Made by a program: the position numbers and the translations under genes | Assembly: GCF_024721155.1 (NCBI RefSeq) | Contig: NZ_JAHVAP010000001.1 | Location: 682,001-746,000, forward strand | Reading direction: 5' to 3' | Length of the DNA stretch: 64,000 bases | Origin: Mucilaginibacter phenanthrenivorans | GTDB taxonomy: Bacteria; Bacteroidota; Bacteroidia; Sphingobacteriales; Sphingobacteriaceae | Notes under the pieces: generated by a model | Told to the model about the DNA's origin: nothing | Database searches by the model: none | The model's input: the letters and a program-made list of their open reading frames with translations, nothing else | Shown: one piece after another, positions 25,110-34,816 of the stretch | How the letters are laid out: the number at the start of each line of letters is the position of its first letter | Position numbering within the stretch: the first letter of the stretch is position 1

Positions 25110-26513
25110 TTATTGATTAATTCCAAAAGCTTCCCATCCCGATGCTGTTGTACGGTTGCAGGTCATGGCTTGTGTGCCGTTTTCGCTTGAAATGAATTTG
25201 CCGTTGTTTCCTCTTAGCGTGATCTTGCCATCTGTTGTGGGCACCCAATCAAATTTTTCCCAATCGCTGAAGGTGGTGCGGTTACAGGTGATGGCTTGCG
25301 TGCCATTTTCAGACGATACGTATTTACCCATGCTGCGCAATGCAATTTTACCGGCGCCGGCATCAACTACAGTAAAGGTTTCCCATGCTGATGCTGTGGG
25401 GCGGTTGCAATTCATGGCCTGGGTACCATTTTCTCCGCTTACATATTCGTTATTAAATCCCTTTAAAGTGATAGTTTGACCGATAGGAGGGTTTGTTGAG
25501 CCGCCGGAATGCGCAACTATCGCTGTGTGAATTGCCGACAGTAGTGAATTAGCGCCTGTAGCGTCGCCGGCCAGCTCCCATATCATCATACCGCCAATTC
25601 CCCTGTCGAACGATAAGTTGGTTTTACTGGTGATGGTAGGAATACCGTTATAGCCAATAGTTTGAAAAGTATCAGAATTAGGACTGCCGCCTTCGGACAA
25701 GATCACATTATAGTTAACAGTCAGGTAATCATAACGGTTATCGCGACCGTAAAAGGGCACACCTAAAATGGTTTTTTCCAAAGGCAGGCCACGTCCGCTC
25801 CAGTAATTCAAACAATCAACTGCAGATTGATAGGTAGAATGTTGAAAGTTATTATCGTCATAATCCATGATGTTGAGCCAGTCGAGCGTGGTAAACATAC
25901 CACTGGTAATGTAAGTTGCACCCGTTGAAATAACGGCTATTGTACATAACCTGCCGCTGTTGTGCATTGCCGTAGCCAACTGCTGCATCATCAGTAAAAA
26001 ATTATTGGCTTCGGTACCTGCCGAGGGGAATTCCCAATCAACGTCAACGCCATCTACGTTATATTGATTTACAAATCCTACCATGTTATTGACAAAGGCC
26101 GTACGCAGGCTTGAGCTGGCTACAATGGTGTGAAATGCATCGCCACCACCACCGCCGCCAACAGAGATCATTACTTTAACATTGTTGGTATGTGCTGCAG
26201 ATACCAGGCTGGTAAATTTAGCCAGGTTATCCAAAGGGTTGAGGCCGCCGCTGGTAGTTGGTGTTAAAAATGCATAGTTAATGTGGGTAAGCTTGCTGAA
26301 CTGGATGCTGCTGACATCGCCCTCCCAGCTGGGTAGGTAGCCAACCACCTTGAAAGTAGCGGCGGTAACAGGCATGGGTGTTTGCGTGTTTTTTGCGGAT
26401 AAGTCAACAGTTTTCGGTGCATAATCGGCTTTATCTTCTTTGTGACAGGATGATAAGGCGAACAATGTGGCAAGGACGCCGGAAAACAGGTAAAGGTTAA
26501 ATTTTGCTTTCAT
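25110..26513 (-). CDS. Secreted GH18 chitinase-like lipoprotein with C-terminal beta-trefoil-like repeats
   Basis: A 467-residue protein. The lipoprotein signal is [20 protein letters not shown] with lipobox Cys23 (LSSC). The GH18 barrel spans about 54-335, with the catalytic [10 protein letters not shown] motif (Asp154, Asp157, Asp159, Glu161) and [12 protein letters not shown] for the substrate-assisted step. Residues 350-467 are three repeats of about 40 residues sharing [21 protein letters not shown], which probably form a fascin- or ricin-like beta-trefoil that binds carbohydrate. It should cleave beta-1,4-GlcNAc polymers or glycoprotein chitobiose cores (endoglycosidases of GH18 look alike) at the cell surface. 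It stands alone and has its own hairpin terminator. Confidence 0.88.
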   Translation of the reverse strand: MKAKFNLYLFSGVLATLFALSSCHKEDKADYAPKTVDLSAKNTQTPMPVTAATFKVVGYLPSWEGDVSSIQFSKLTHINYAFLTPTTSGGLNPLDNLAKFTSLVSAAHTNNVKVMISVGGGGGGDAFHTIVASSSLRTAFVNNMVGFVNQYNVDGVDVDWEFPSAGTEANNFLLMMQQLATAMHNSGRLCTIAVISTGATYITSGMFTTLDWLNIMDYDDNNFQHSTYQSAVDCLNYWSGRGLPLEKTILGVPFYGRDNRYDYLTVNYNVILSEGGSPNSDTFQTIGYNGIPTITSKTNLSFDRGIGGMMIWELAGDATGANSLLSAIHTAIVAHSGGSTNPPIGQTITLKGFNNEYVSGENGTQAMNCNRPTASAWETFTVVDAGAGKIALRSMGKYVSSENGTQAITCNRTTFSDWEKFDWVPTTDGKITLRGNNGKFISSENGTQAMTCNRTTASGWEAFGINQ

Positions 26514-27072
26514 AAAATAGTAATTAAAGGTTAATGATATTAGGTTAGTTGTTTATTAATGGTTAATCTTTTGTCAGTAGAAAGAAGTTTAAAAACCATG
26601 CTATTTGTTGACTTCTATTATTCTGAATGCTATTTCGAGGTGACTCAATAATTGGCAATGGCGTCGTTTTATGAAAGTAAATATATATGATTTATTTATA
26701 AATAATTGATTATAAATATGTTATGATAAAGTCAATACGGATAAACCGCAAGTATGGACAAGACATAAAACCTTGTTTATTTCGGGGAATACCTCAAAAT
26801 AAAAATTTACTTTTTTTTGCTGATACGCTTAATCCACAATAGCGCAGTTTTAATTAATATGAAATTTGCGTTTGAAGTGGTAATGTAGGGGTGCCGGAAA
26901 AATAGATTTTATTATACGAAAAGCCCCAAGTGGAAATAATCGAAATAAACAATTAATAATCAGTTGTTTATATAATTTAATAAATCCATGGAATGGAAGT
27001 CCGGATTTTATTGGGTTTCAATTATCAGTAATTGTTTCGGATATTTACCTCCTTACAGGCCAGGAAATTCTA
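26514..27072. other. Divergent intergenic region, 559 bp
   Basis: Very AT-rich spacer between the leftward chitinase gene and the rightward helicase gene. I see no gene, tRNA or clear terminator. Short A/T palindromic runs near 26690-26720 are not distinctive. Confidence 0.4.
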
Positions 27073-30000
27073 TTGAGCAAGCAAAGCGAAGACAAAGGGA
27101 AAAGTTCGGAAAATTATGCGGTGGTTTTAAAGGGTGTCACGATCGATACGTTGACGCAAACCGGCATTGCCCAGCACAGTTATGCAGGCATTTATCCCGA
27201 TCATACGGATAGCCGGCATATCTATCCTTTACAACTGGAAGTTAACAGTGGCGTTTTTACCAATAAATATCTAAAAACAGTTTTCCCGGAAGTTGCCTTG
27301 CAACAGGACGGAGATTATTTAACCCTGACCTGTGAATGCAATGCGGATAAGAACTTGTTATGCGAACACCAGGCAGGCGTTTTATCAGCTGTTATTAAAA
27401 GAGATGAGTTTAAGATCTTTTTTGACGACAAGATGCGCCATCAAAAATTGAAGCGATTTGCTTCCGACTATGGCCTGGAAAATGAGCCGGATCTCGACTC
27501 GTTTTTTAAGATCACCTATGCAAATAACCAACTAACAATAGCCCCCCATTTAGCCGCCCTATTGCCGGTAACCAGGGAAAGTATAAACCAGTTAAAAGGT
27601 GTTATTGTTGCCGATGTTGAACCCACAGATGGTGAAGAGAGCAGTATTTGCGTTGTACTGAAACAGCACAAGTATTACAAATACCTGTTTGTTGAATTAT
27701 ATAAGGCAAAAATGAGTGTGGATGGCAAGATAAAAAATCCGCTAACAGCCATTCCGCCACTTGATTTTATTTGGGACACGGAAGATCCGCAGCAATTGAA
27801 GTTTTTTACCGGCATCCACAAATTTCAAAATCATATCAATAAAACGGCAACCGAGGCCGATATCACTGCACTAAGGGCCATAATTAAAAATCCTGTTGAT
27901 TATGATTTTTATTCGCATGATAGCGAAGTGTCTGAAAAGATCACGGCCGCTTCGGTTTTTCCGGTAAAAGTGGATGTGCTTAAGGATGATGTAAAACTAT
28001 CAGTAAATCCAAAGGATCAGTTTTTTGAACTCTCCGGTACTTTAATGATCGACGGTAAAACCTGTGACGTAAAAGACCTGCAGTTAAAATTTACCTATTT
28101 TGTTTCAGTAGGCGATGATCTTTATCTTGTTAATAACCTTCAGCAACTGAATGTGATTGAATTGCTGACCAAGAAGCAGGACAATTTATTGGTTCACGCG
28201 TCTAAATTTAACGAGTTTAAAAATCAGTTGTTAACAAAGCTGGAGGATAAGGTAAGTGTAAACTATCAGCACATCCCGCCGGCAACACCTGTGCAGTTAA
28301 AGCAGCAAGGCTTTACTAATGAAACGGAAAGGATAATTTATCTTTCTGACTTTGGTACGCATGTAATGATCATCCCGGTGATGCGGTATGGCGAGGTAGA
28401 AATCTCTGTACGAACTAAAAAACAGATCTATTCTGTTGATAATAAAGGAAAGGAATTTTTAGTTTACCGGGATGATGCGCGTGAAGTTGATTTTACCGCA
28501 TTGCTGGTAAAGCAGCATCCTTATTTTGAAGAACAGCTAACCAATGACCTGCATTATTTCTACCTGCATAAAAAACGTTTCTTAGATGAGGACTGGTTTT
28601 TAGGTGTTTTCGATGAATGGCAGAATCAAAATATAACTATCCTCGGTTTTAACGAACTGGAGGGAAATAAGCTCAATCCGAATAAGGTTAAGATAAGTAT
28701 CAAGGTGCTTAGCGGGTTCAACTGGTTTAACGTTGTTATAAATTCCAAATACGGTAAACAAAAAGCGGCCTTAAAACAAATCTACCGGGCTGTTAAAAAT
28801 AAATCCAAGTACGTACAGCTTGATGATGGCTCAACCGGAATCCTGCCGACTTATTGGTTAGAAAAATTCAACGACTACTTTAATTCTGGTGAAATAACTG
28901 ATGATGAAACACTCCAAATCTCCAGGAGCAATTTCACAGTAATAGAACAATTGTTTGACGCTGAAATGCTGGATGATAAGGTAAAGCAGGACATCAGCGT
29001 TTACCACAGGCGGCTTGATAATTTTGAGTCGATCAAACCTATTGATACTCCTGCTGGTTTTAACGGAGCCCTGCGCTCTTACCAACAACAAGGCCTTAGC
29101 TGGCTGAATTTCCTGGATGATTTCAATTTTGGCGGTTGCCTGGCCGACGATATGGGTTTGGGTAAAACCGTGCAGGTTATCGCATTTATACTTTCGCAGA
29201 GGGCAAAGGTGAGCCATAACACCAATTTGGTTGTAGTGCCAACATCACTGATCTATAACTGGCAGCAGGAGATAGAAAAATTTGCGCCATCGATTTTAGT
29301 ACGTACCATCTACGGCGCTGATCGGATAAAAAACATCAGGGATTTTGATAAGTATGAAGTCGTGCTTACCTCATATGGCACTTTGCTTGCTGATATTGTT
29401 TTTCTGAAGGAGTATGAGTTTAATTATATTTTCCTTGACGAATCGCAGCAAATCAAAAACCCGGAATCACAGCGGTACAAAGCTACGCGGTTACTAAAAT
29501 CGCGCAATAAAATTGTATTGACGGGTACGCCCATTGAGAATAATACCTTTGATCTGTACGGTCAGCTTTCATTTGCCTGCCCGGGTTTGCTTGGCAGTAA
29601 ATTGTATTTTAAGCAGATCTATTCGTCGCCAATAGACCTGTTTAAAAGCAGCAAACGGGCAACGGAACTTCAAAACAAGATTAAGCCGTTCGTATTAAGG
29701 CGCACCAAACAGGAAGTAGCCACCGATCTCCCGGAAAAAACTGAAATGGTGCTTTATTGCGATATGAAGCCTGAGCAGCGCAGTATTTATGATGCTTATG
29801 AAAAGGAGTTCAGGGATTTTATTTCGGCAACTACAGGTGATGAGATAAAGAAGAAGTCGATGAATGTATTGAAGGGGATAACCAAGCTCCGCCAGATCTG
29901 CGATTCACCGTTGCTGATAAAAGGGGAGAAGATGCCAGGCAACGCATCGTCAAAAATTGATATGTTGATTGAAGAGATAGAAGGCAAAAAGCATCACCAT

Positions 30001-30450
30001 AAGATCCTGGTGTTCTCTCAATTTGTTTCGATGCTTGATTTGATAAAAAAAGAATTAATCAGCCGGCAAATAGCCTTTACCTACTTAACGGGGCAAACCC
30101 GTAACCGCCAGGCCGTGATTGAGGAATTTCAGAACAACCCGGATGTACGGGTTTTCCTTATCAGCCTAAAGGCCGGTGGCACTGGCTTAAACCTGACCGA
30201 GGCTGATTATGTATACCTTGTTGACCCGTGGTGGAACCCGGCGGTTGAAAACCAGGCAATAGACCGTTGTCACCGCATCGGGCAGGATAAGAACATAGTG
30301 GCGGTGCGATTAATTTGCCCTGCTACAGTGGAGGAAAAGATCATGCTGATGCAGGAAGCAAAAACAGACCTGGCCAACAGCCTGATTAAAACCGATTCAT
30401 CATTTTTTAATGCGCTTTCAAAAACAGACCTGCTGAATTTATTAAGTTAA
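27073..30450 (+). CDS. SWI2/SNF2-type helicase with SWIM zinc finger
   Basis: A 1125-residue protein. The SWIM zinc finger CxCx7CxH is at residues 87-99 (TCECNADKNLLCEHQ). A long uncharacterised middle region precedes the SNF2 ATPase: motif I DDMGLGKT, Walker B FLDESQQIKNP, motif III LTGTPIENN, then the helicase C-terminal motifs LVFSQFVSML, AGGTGLNLTEADYV and DRCHRIGQ. Such proteins remodel or translocate on DNA and occur widely in Bacteroidota; the exact role is unknown. The frame begins at TTG (27073), with AGGAAA 8 bp upstream and no in-frame ATG nearby, so I accept TTG. It stands alone in its direction. Confidence 0.9.
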   Translation: MSKQSEDKGKSSENYAVVLKGVTIDTLTQTGIAQHSYAGIYPDHTDSRHIYPLQLEVNSGVFTNKYLKTVFPEVALQQDGDYLTLTCECNADKNLLCEHQAGVLSAVIKRDEFKIFFDDKMRHQKLKRFASDYGLENEPDLDSFFKITYANNQLTIAPHLAALLPVTRESINQLKGVIVADVEPTDGEESSICVVLKQHKYYKYLFVELYKAKMSVDGKIKNPLTAIPPLDFIWDTEDPQQLKFFTGIHKFQNHINKTATEADITALRAIIKNPVDYDFYSHDSEVSEKITAASVFPVKVDVLKDDVKLSVNPKDQFFELSGTLMIDGKTCDVKDLQLKFTYFVSVGDDLYLVNNLQQLNVIELLTKKQDNLLVHASKFNEFKNQLLTKLEDKVSVNYQHIPPATPVQLKQQGFTNETERIIYLSDFGTHVMIIPVMRYGEVEISVRTKKQIYSVDNKGKEFLVYRDDAREVDFTALLVKQHPYFEEQLTNDLHYFYLHKKRFLDEDWFLGVFDEWQNQNITILGFNELEGNKLNPNKVKISIKVLSGFNWFNVVINSKYGKQKAALKQIYRAVKNKSKYVQLDDGSTGILPTYWLEKFNDYFNSGEITDDETLQISRSNFTVIEQLFDAEMLDDKVKQDISVYHRRLDNFESIKPIDTPAGFNGALRSYQQQGLSWLNFLDDFNFGGCLADDMGLGKTVQVIAFILSQRAKVSHNTNLVVVPTSLIYNWQQEIEKFAPSILVRTIYGADRIKNIRDFDKYEVVLTSYGTLLADIVFLKEYEFNYIFLDESQQIKNPESQRYKATRLLKSRNKIVLTGTPIENNTFDLYGQLSFACPGLLGSKLYFKQIYSSPIDLFKSSKRATELQNKIKPFVLRRTKQEVATDLPEKTEMVLYCDMKPEQRSIYDAYEKEFRDFISATTGDEIKKKSMNVLKGITKLRQICDSPLLIKGEKMPGNASSKIDMLIEEIEGKKHHHKILVFSQFVSMLDLIKKELISRQIAFTYLTGQTRNRQAVIEEFQNNPDVRVFLISLKAGGTGLNLTEADYVYLVDPWWNPAVENQAIDRCHRIGQDKNIVAVRLICPATVEEKIMLMQEAKTDLANSLIKTDSSFFNALSKTDLLNLLS

Positions 30451-30453
30451 GGT

Positions 30454-30466
30454 GAGTTCGACATAA
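30454..30466. repeat. 13-bp motif, copy 1
   Basis: GAGTTCGACATAA lies directly after the helicase stop. Its exact reverse complement occurs at 45596-45608. Each lies in the same intergenic region as a copy of the 57-bp repeat. Confidence 0.4.
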
Positions 30467-30546
30467 CGGATGGCGGTGTAAGCGGGTGTAAACTTTTTTC
30501 AGGATTAATCATCAAAATTGCAAAGCCGTTTTTTTTTGGAAACGCT

Positions 30547-30603
30547 GATAATCAGCATGTTTCACAGCGTTCCGGGTGTTCCATGTGTAAAAATGGAACG
30601 CTT
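30547..30603 (+). repeat. 57-bp intergenic repeat, copy A
   Basis: Starts GATAATCAG and ends TGGAACGCTT. It matches copy B (45449-45505) at 48 of 57 positions with no gaps. The 3' half contains GTTCCA-N10-TGGAAC, an inverted repeat kept in both copies while the loop varies, which suggests selection on structure or on a protein site. Copy A also begins with the palindrome GCTGAT-A-ATCAGC (30544-30556). Confidence 0.6.
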
Positions 30604-30708
30604 TATCGCCGAATATAGAGAATTTCTTTAAACCTTGTGTCCAATCCTGCTGCTGTCGATTGTTATCTGTGTAATTCATATATTTAATTACAATTAATCC
30701 TAAAAACA

Positions 30709-31062
30709 ATGGACGAATTTATTTTAATCTTCAGGCACGAAGATGGGACGAAAGTGGCATCACCCGAACAAATACAAATCTGGATGAAGCAAACAATGGA
30801 CTGGATAGGTGGCATTGCGTCGCAAAACAAGTTTGTTGGCGGTAATGGCCTGTTGTTTGATGATGCCCGCGTGGTGCATCACAATAAAATGGTTACCAAC
30901 GGTCCCTTTGGAGAGATAAAGGAAACTATAGGCGGCTACATTATGGTTAAAGCCGAATCGGCAGATGAAGCTGCCGAGTTTGCCAAAGGGTGCCCTGTTT
31001 TACAAGGCGAAGGAAACACCGTGGAAGTAAGAAAACTTGCCAAACGCGACGGAACTCATTAA
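30709..31062 (+). CDS. YCII-related / DGPF-type protein
   Basis: A 117-residue small protein of the YciI-like dimeric alpha-beta barrel fold. The family core is visible in KMVTNGPFGEIKETIGGYIMVKAES; the DGPF signature reads NGPF here. Proteins of this type are nearly always encoded next to ECF42 sigma factors and are suggested to take part in their signalling; the biochemical activity is unknown. The ECF42 gene follows after 45 bp with a hairpin between them, so the pair is one operon. Confidence 0.88.
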   Translation: MDEFILIFRHEDGTKVASPEQIQIWMKQTMDWIGGIASQNKFVGGNGLLFDDARVVHHNKMVTNGPFGEIKETIGGYIMVKAESADEAAEFAKGCPVLQGEGNTVEVRKLAKRDGTH

Positions 31063-31068
31063 AAATTG

Positions 31069-31099
31069 TAAGCTCCTGCATGTAATTTGCGGGAGCTTA
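31069..31099 (+). promoter_or_regulatory. Intercistronic hairpin before the sigma factor start
   Basis: TAAGCTCCTGCA pairs with TGCGGGAGCTTA (12 bp, one G-U) around a seven-base loop. The 3' arm holds GGGAG, the only Shine-Dalgarno-like sequence before the ATG at 31108. The hairpin could limit translation of the sigma factor or act as a partial attenuator. Confidence 0.5.
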
Positions 31100-31107
31100 A
31101 CTTATTT

Positions 31108-32334
31108 ATGGAGCAGCAGGAGTTATTACCACATTTATTCAGGCAGGAGTACAGAAAAATAGTCGCTGTACTTTGTCGCCGTTTTGGTTTTGCCCAGGTC
31201 GAAATTGCTGAGGACATTGCCAGCGACACCTTTGTTACAGCAGCACAAACCTGGCCAATGAATGGGATCCCACAAAATCCGGTAGCATGGCTTTATAACG
31301 TTGCAAAAAATAAAACGAAGAATTACCTGCAGCGGGAACTTGTTTTTGAAGGCAAAGTTGCCGTTGAAGTAAAAGAAAATTCATTGGAATTGTATGAATT
31401 TGAGATCGACTTATCACCCCAAAACATTAATGACAGTCAATTGCTGATGATGTTTGCTATCTGCAATCCTGTAATATCACCAGAGGCACAGGTTGGCTTA
31501 TCACTGCGCATCTTATGCGGCTTTGGTATAGATGAAATTGCAGATGCATTCCTGGTAAATAAGGAGACCATCAATAAAAGATTATTCCGGGCCAGGGAGA
31601 AACTGCGGGAGCATCAGATTAAAATAGAACTTCCAACGCAATCGGAAATTGATGAGCGGTTGGAGATGGTTTTGACTACTATTTACCTGCTGTTTAACGA
31701 GGGGTATTATTCTTCCAATAAAAATCAAATTATCCGCAAGGAGCTTTGCCTCGAAGCCATGCGGCTTTGTTATATGCTAATTGAAAATGAGAGCACCAAT
31801 AAGCCGCCGGCAAATGCGTTGCTTGCGCTGATGTGTTTTCATACCTCGCGGATAGACGCACGGTTGAACAGGAATGGCGAAATTATTTTGTATGATGAGC
31901 AGGATTCAAGCTTGTGGAATGCAGAATTGATAAGCCGTGGCGGCTACTTTTTAAACTGCTCAACAACCGGTGATGTATTATCAAAATATCACCTCGAGGC
32001 CAGTATAGCCTTTTGGAATACACAGCAGGCCGACACAAAAGAGAAATGGGAGAATATCCTGCAGCTTTATAACGGATTGCTACAGATAGAATATTCGCCT
32101 GTAGCGGCCCTGAACCGTACCTATGCACTTTCAAAGGCAAACGGAAAACCAGAAGCAATTGCAGTTGCAGAAAAGCTAAATCTCACCGATAATCATTTTT
32201 ACTTCGCCCTGCTTGGTGAGCTTTATAGGGGCATTGACAATACAAAGGCTAAACAAAATTTTCAGCAGGCGCTTGCACTCGCCAGAACATCGCCAGAAAA
32301 GCAGGCTATTCAAAGGAAACTCAATAATTTATAG
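31108..32334 (+). CDS. ECF42-type RNA polymerase sigma factor with C-terminal TPR-like extension
   Basis: A 408-residue sigma factor. Region 2 is at about 8-85 (YRKIVAVLCRRFGFAQVEIAEDIASDTFVTAAQ, then NPVAWLYNVAKNKTKNYLQR) and region 4 at about 130-185 (LRILCGFGIDEIADAFLVNKETINKRLFRAREKL). A 220-residue C-terminal extension has helical repeats (FNEGYYSSN, AALNRTYALSKANGKPEA, FQQALALARTSPEKQ). No anti-sigma factor is encoded nearby, which fits ECF42, where the extension is thought to be needed for activity. I moved the start to the ATG at 31108 rather than an upstream TTG. Upstream partner: YCII-like gene 30709-31062. Confidence 0.88.
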   Translation: MEQQELLPHLFRQEYRKIVAVLCRRFGFAQVEIAEDIASDTFVTAAQTWPMNGIPQNPVAWLYNVAKNKTKNYLQRELVFEGKVAVEVKENSLELYEFEIDLSPQNINDSQLLMMFAICNPVISPEAQVGLSLRILCGFGIDEIADAFLVNKETINKRLFRAREKLREHQIKIELPTQSEIDERLEMVLTTIYLLFNEGYYSSNKNQIIRKELCLEAMRLCYMLIENESTNKPPANALLALMCFHTSRIDARLNRNGEIILYDEQDSSLWNAELISRGGYFLNCSTTGDVLSKYHLEASIAFWNTQQADTKEKWENILQLYNGLLQIEYSPVAALNRTYALSKANGKPEAIAVAEKLNLTDNHFYFALLGELYRGIDNTKAKQNFQQALALARTSPEKQAIQRKLNNL

Positions 32335-32438
32335 AGCCGCTAATCACCCCATTCACCTATAAAAAGTAAAATTCAAAATCTTTATAAATCCTAAGAAAAT
32401 AAAAAACTAAATTCGTTTTTATCATCTACAGGAAATAT

Positions 32439-33140
32439 ATGAAGTGGAACAGCAGTTTATTAGATCATTTGCAATGGTCCGACACCATAATTAACAGGGA
32501 AGCCAAAGAAAAAGTCGCTCAGCAAATAGCCGAGAAAATAAACAATGGGGACGTTATCGGCGCTGGCTCCGGTTCCACGGTTTATATGGCCTTATATGCG
32601 ATTGCAAAACGAATTAAAGAGGAAGGCCTCGCAATACAAATGATCCCGGCTTCATTGGAAATTGGGATGACGTGTGAAAACCTGGGTATCCCGGTAACCA
32701 GCTTATTAACCGATAAACCAATTTGGTGCTTTGATGGCGCTGATGAAGTGGATCCGGATAATAGTTTAATTAAGGGCAGGGGCGGAGCTTTATTTAAAGA
32801 GAAATTGCTGATCTGCTCCGGCTCAAAAACTTATATCCTTGTGGATGAAAGTAAACTGGTGAAAAAACTTGGAACCAATTTCCCTGTACCTGTTGAAATA
32901 TTTCCCGGTTCACTCACCTATGTAGAATCAGCTTTACGGAAACTTAATGTTACCGATATTGCACTCCGAATGGCAAAGGGAAAGGATGGCCCCATTATAA
33001 CTGAAAATGGGAACTTTTTACTTGATGTGCGCTTTGAGGACATTAGGCCTGACTATGAGCAGCGGATAAAATCAATTACAGGTGTGATAGACAGCGGGTT
33101 ATTTATAGGTTATAATGTTGAAATCCTGGTGGCGAAGTAA
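32439..33140 (+). CDS. rpiA: Ribose-5-phosphate isomerase A
   Basis: A 233-residue enzyme interconverting ribose-5-phosphate and ribulose-5-phosphate in the pentose phosphate pathway. Signatures are visible in order: GAGSGSTVYMAL (phosphate loop), DGADEVDPDNSLIKGRGGAL (substrate-binding and catalytic acid region) and KLVKKLGTNFPVPVEIFP. Length fits the family (about 220-235). Single gene; the neighbours are unrelated. Confidence 0.92.
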   Translation: MKWNSSLLDHLQWSDTIINREAKEKVAQQIAEKINNGDVIGAGSGSTVYMALYAIAKRIKEEGLAIQMIPASLEIGMTCENLGIPVTSLLTDKPIWCFDGADEVDPDNSLIKGRGGALFKEKLLICSGSKTYILVDESKLVKKLGTNFPVPVEIFPGSLTYVESALRKLNVTDIALRMAKGKDGPIITENGNFLLDVRFEDIRPDYEQRIKSITGVIDSGLFIGYNVEILVAK

Positions 33141-33208
33141 TTGCCGATAGGAGTTTTATAATCTATTTCCTAAATTAGCGATGAGCATCTGCTCTATCAA
33201 ACCTTGTT

Positions 33209-33778
33209 ATGGAAGTTTTTCAGCATATTAAAACCATACTTTCAATTATTTTGAGCTTAAGCATTGCTCATTTGCTTAAGGGCACGGTTAAACTTATCCA
33301 GCATCCCGGCCGCGAAAAACCATATTGGGTCCACTTGTTATGGGCATTGTTTGTGTTTTTAACGTTGATTCACTTTTGGTGGTGGGAGTACCAGTTAAAG
33401 AACAATACCAACTGGGTTTTTGCCGAGTACTTTTTCGTAATTATCTACATAACGATATTTTTTGTGTTATGTGCATTACTTTTTCCGGATGATTTAAAAG
33501 ATTACAATAGTTACCAGGATTACTTCTACAAAAAGAAGAGCTGGTTTTTTGGCGTTTTGGCCGTAAGCTTTGTAGCCGACGTGATCGATACTTTAATTAA
33601 AGGGCAGGAATATTTTCTTTTAGCTAGGTGGGAGTATCCGGTAAGGATAATAAGCCACATAGCCTTATGCCTTGTCGCTATTAAAACGAATAATAAAAAA
33701 TTTCATGCGTTCCTGGTGATCTTCTTTCTCATTTATGAGTTGCTGTTTATATGGCAATTATACAGCACCGAACAATAA
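33209..33778 (+). CDS. Hypothetical membrane protein, six predicted TM segments
   Basis: A 189-residue hydrophobic protein. Segments fit membrane helices at about 8-28, 42-62, 72-94, 112-132, 145-160 and 166-184. The N-terminal part SIILSLSIAHLLKGTVKLIQHP and the tryptophan-rich IHFWWWEYQL stand out. I know similar proteins only as uncharacterised membrane proteins in Bacteroidota and alphaproteobacteria. There is no signal for a partner; rpiA ends 68 bp upstream. Confidence 0.7.
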   Translation: MEVFQHIKTILSIILSLSIAHLLKGTVKLIQHPGREKPYWVHLLWALFVFLTLIHFWWWEYQLKNNTNWVFAEYFFVIIYITIFFVLCALLFPDDLKDYNSYQDYFYKKKSWFFGVLAVSFVADVIDTLIKGQEYFLLARWEYPVRIISHIALCLVAIKTNNKKFHAFLVIFFLIYELLFIWQLYSTEQ

Positions 33779-34298
33779 AATAACATTGATTATTGCCTGT
33801 AAATAACTGCTAATAAATAAGTTACCTGTTGTTTTTACATTTAATAATTTGCGGGGATAAAATATGCTATATTAGATACGTTGATTTGAGAGATTTCGAG
33901 CAGCTTTGAAAGATTGTTATTTATAATTATTTTTTTGCTAAAAAATTAATTTAATTAATTATAATTACATAATATTTCAATGATTTGATATTTTGCTACT
34001 GGTTTATCGTTCAAAACTTTAACTAGCTTTATAATTCCCTAATGAGAAATTTTATTTTTTGGATCTTGGTTATCCTTGGATTAATCTGTACGCTATGCGT
34101 TGCTTTTGTTATTATTAACTGGTCTGTGACCACTAATGTGTAAGATTCAATAACGATTTGAATTTTTTTATTGCCTGAACTTTTATTACAAACCCCGCAA
34201 TTTATTAGCTAACTTATTGAGAAATAGTGGGTCTAAAATCAAGCCAACAGTGGGGCAATATTGAAATAAAAAAAAGTTTAAATTTTATTAAAAAAACA
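33779..34298. other. Intergenic region with one small ORF
   Basis: Very AT-rich DNA between the six-TM protein and the tRNA-Pro promoter. Apart from the 33-residue ORF (34042-34143) I see no gene or clear terminator. Confidence 0.4.
34042..34143 (+). CDS. Possible 33-residue single-pass membrane microprotein
   Basis: The ORF reads MRNFIFWILVILGLICTLCV and continues AFVIINWSVTTNV before a TAA: one hydrophobic helix of about 22 residues with a positive N terminus. No strong ribosome-binding site is visible. It lies alone in the gap between the membrane protein and tRNA-Pro. A chance ORF cannot be excluded in such AT-rich DNA, but the composition is more protein-like than the surrounding frames. 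Confidence 0.35.
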   Translation: MRNFIFWILVILGLICTLCVAFVIINWSVTTNV

Positions 34299-34329
34299 TT
34301 TGCATCAGCAAGTATAAATCTTACCTTTG
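34299..34329 (+). promoter_or_regulatory. tRNA-Pro promoter
   Basis: TTTG (34299-34302), 19-bp spacer, TACCTTTG (34322-34329). This is an exact match to the Bacteroidota housekeeping promoter TTTG-N19-TAnnTTTG, and it ends 10 bp before the tRNA. Confidence 0.8.
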
Positions 34330-34339
34330 CGTTCCCTTT

Positions 34340-34413
34340 CGGGATGTAGCGTAGCCCGGTATCGCGCCACATTTGGGATGTGGAGGCCGCAGGTTCGAAT
34401 CCTGCCATCCCGA
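34340..34413 (+). tRNA. tRNA-Pro(TGG)
   Basis: Acceptor CGGGATG pairs with CATCCCG. The anticodon arm is CCACA-TTTGGGA-TGTGG with anticodon TGG. T-arm: GCAGG-TTCGAAT-CCTGC. Discriminator A; no CCA is encoded. All arms are intact. C1 at the 5' end is typical for bacterial tRNA-Pro. Confidence 0.95.
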
Positions 34414-34440
34414 CGAGATAGCGATACCAAAGAACATCAA

Positions 34441-34479
34441 AACCCTGTAAATTATCTAATTTACGGGGTTTTGTGTTTT
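34441..34479 (+). terminator. Terminator of tRNA-Pro
   Basis: AACCCTGTAAATTA pairs imperfectly with ATTTACGGGGTT around a short loop, followed by TTGTGTTTT. Confidence 0.75.
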
Positions 34480-34816
34480 AAAGCCTTTCCCAAAATATCA
34501 ATAAATAGCCGATTGACCCAGAGTGTCCCTCATCTTGGGTAGACTATCTTGTTGTATTTGTTCTCTTCAAAAAGTCAACCATTAATGCATGTGAAGGATT
34601 TACGGATGGTTTCGCCGCGGTTGGCCCTATTGTAAATATATAACTGATACTGGATACCCGCCCCCATCATTTGGCTGAGGGATCTGATAATCGCTCAGTT
34701 TGCACCAAGCAAACAAGCATATTTTAATTTGTAATATTTTCTTTACACTAAGTATGTTATATTGCAGCAGATTTCACCGTGAGCACCCTGATAATTGTTA
34801 AGAAATACACTGGACT
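34480..34816. other. Intergenic region before the ECF sigma gene
   Basis: About 340 bp without a supported gene. It should hold the sigma gene's promoter, but I see no convincing TTTG-N19-TAnnTTTG pair. Confidence 0.35.

Noticed and set aside
26988..27212. 74-residue ORF overlapping the helicase start
   Set aside because: Its frame differs from the helicase frame, it has no family match and it is mostly inside the helicase gene.
34214..34542. Overlapping ORFs on both strands around tRNA-Pro
   Set aside because: Both run through the tRNA-Pro gene and have no family signature; they are shadows of the RNA gene.
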